Shown one piece after another: positions 14,583 to 14,972 of a stretch of DNA of 14,972 nucleotides. A program made the position numbers and the translations under genes. The notes beneath the pieces are model-generated. The model was given only the letters and a program-made list of their open reading frames with translations, was not told the origin of the DNA and ran no database searches. Where the stretch lies: assembly GCA_023428585.1 (NCBI GenBank), contig JAEYXG010000322.1, positions 1-14,972 on the forward strand, in the 5' to 3' direction. Each line of letters starts with the position of its first letter. Positions within the stretch are counted from its first letter, which is position 1. The stretch comes from Bacteroidota bacterium (lineage in GTDB: Bacteria; Bacteroidota; Bacteroidia; Bacteroidales; Lentimicrobiaceae).

Positions 14583-14590
14583 TAAAGTTA
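14583..14590 (-). promoter_or_regulatory. Possible -7 element of the coiled-coil gene
   Basis: TAACTTTA on the minus strand (14590-14583) differs from TAnnTTTG at the last base only and lies 64 bases before the ATG at 14519. No well-placed -33 box is seen. It is the best candidate in this intergenic region on the minus strand. Confidence 0.35.
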
Positions 14591-14681
14591 AGGATAAAAA
14601 AGCATTTGATAATTCAATAATTGAATTTTTAGTGAACAAGACTGAAGAGTAGGGTGATTACTTATGTGTAATAAAAATGAT

Positions 14682-14689
14682 TACCTTTG
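14682..14689 (+). promoter_or_regulatory. -7 promoter element of thrS
   Basis: TACCTTTG (14682-14689) is a full match to TAnnTTTG, 20 bases before the thrS ATG. The -33 position carries only TTAC (14658-14661, 20-base spacer), a weak match. The predicted leader of about 10-15 bases is too short for a riboswitch or an autoregulatory RNA operator of the E. coli thrS kind. Confidence 0.65.
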
Positions 14690-14709
14690 TACCCCTTTTA
14701 AAAAGAACT

Positions 14710-14972
14710 ATGATTAATATAACTTTGCCCGACAATACTGTAAGGCAGTACCCTGAAGGTACAAATTCGTTTGAAATAGCAAGGAGTATAAGTGAGGGAC
14801 TTGCTCGTAATGTGTTATCTGCTACAGTTAATGGTGAAATATGGGATATTAACCGCCCAATCAACAGTGATGCACATCTCAAGCTGAATACATGGGATCC
14901 CACTGAAGGCAAGTATACTATGTGGCATTCTTCGGCACATTTGCTTGCAGAGGCTGTTGAGCAACTATACCC
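14710..14972 (+). CDS. thrS: Threonyl-tRNA synthetase, N-terminal part (3'-truncated by window edge)
   Basis: The frame from ATG 14710 is open to the window end and gives 87 residues. They start MINITLPDNTVRQYPEGTNS, a TGS domain (about 1-62) as found at the N-terminus of ThrS. The second part, MWHSSAHLLAEAVEQLYP, contains the H-x3-H motif that begins the editing domain, which removes Ser wrongly attached to tRNA-Thr. The enzyme charges tRNA-Thr with threonine in the cytoplasm; the catalytic and anticodon-binding domains lie beyond the window. The start is favoured because the TGS domain begins there and a -7 element sits 20 bases upstream. It is divergent from the coiled-coil gene, sharing a 190-base intergenic region. 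In many bacteria infC, rpmI and rplT follow thrS, which cannot be checked here. Confidence 0.95.
   Translation, partial: MINITLPDNTVRQYPEGTNSFEIARSISEGLARNVLSATVNGEIWDINRPINSDAHLKLNTWDPTEGKYTMWHSSAHLLAEAVEQLY

Noticed and set aside
14520..14709. T-box or other leader riboswitch upstream of thrS
   Set aside because: The -7 element lies only 20 bases before the ATG, leaving no room for a structured leader, and no T-box core sequence was found.
14658..14912. 84-codon minus-strand open frame over the thrS start
   Set aside because: It overlaps the TGS domain of thrS on the opposite strand; the thrS frame has strong motif support and this one has none.

Overview
The window looks like chromosomal DNA from a member of the Bacteroidota, probably an anaerobe or facultative anaerobe. 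The evidence is A+T-rich intergenic DNA, start codons without clear Shine-Dalgarno sequences, several copies of the Bacteroidota -7 promoter element (TAnnTTTG, once with a correctly spaced TTTG -33 box), and proteins typical of that phylum: a VorB-type four-subunit 2-oxoacid:ferredoxin oxidoreductase, a CusA/CzcA-type RND efflux set, and ThrS with a Bacteroidota-like N-terminus. It reads as core genome plus a metal-efflux operon. I see no transposase, integrase, CRISPR array, tRNA or rRNA.

Layout. Positions 1-1172 (+) are the C-terminal part of an MFS-type membrane transporter whose start lies outside the window. A lone thioredoxin-fold protein follows (1306-1635, +). A hairpin at 1701-1731 separates these from minus-strand genes. 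Positions 4435-1753 (-) are a compact operon for ferredoxin, alpha, beta and gamma subunits of a 2-oxoacid:ferredoxin oxidoreductase. Upstream of it on the same strand, across a 338-base gap holding two imperfect inverted repeats, is a fold-type-I PLP aminotransferase (6120-4774). Then come an Mpv17-like membrane protein (6953-6264) and a protein made of little more than a TfoX C-terminal domain (7319-7011), each with its own recognisable promoter.

Positions 13694-7396 (-) hold a heavy-metal efflux operon in the order: small exported His/Cys-rich protein, lipoprotein adaptor (membrane fusion protein) with three His-rich patches, RND pump, TolC-type outer membrane channel. The last two genes overlap by 4 bases (ATGA). 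Beyond a strong terminator (13793-13833) is a secreted Lys/Glu-rich coiled-coil protein of unknown role (14519-13896, -). The window ends inside thrS (14710 onward, +), which has a -7 element just upstream.

How the genes fit together. The aminotransferase and the oxidoreductase could act in series: deamination to a 2-oxoacid, then CoA-dependent oxidative decarboxylation with electrons passing to ferredoxin. Neither substrate can be fixed from sequence. The efflux genes would form an envelope-spanning pump for a soft or transition metal, with the small His/Cys protein and the adaptor's His patches as likely periplasmic metal-binding parts. I see no wholly new system. The least explained items are the small His/Cys protein, the adaptor's extra N-terminal domain, the coiled-coil protein and the inverted repeats ahead of the oxidoreductase operon.
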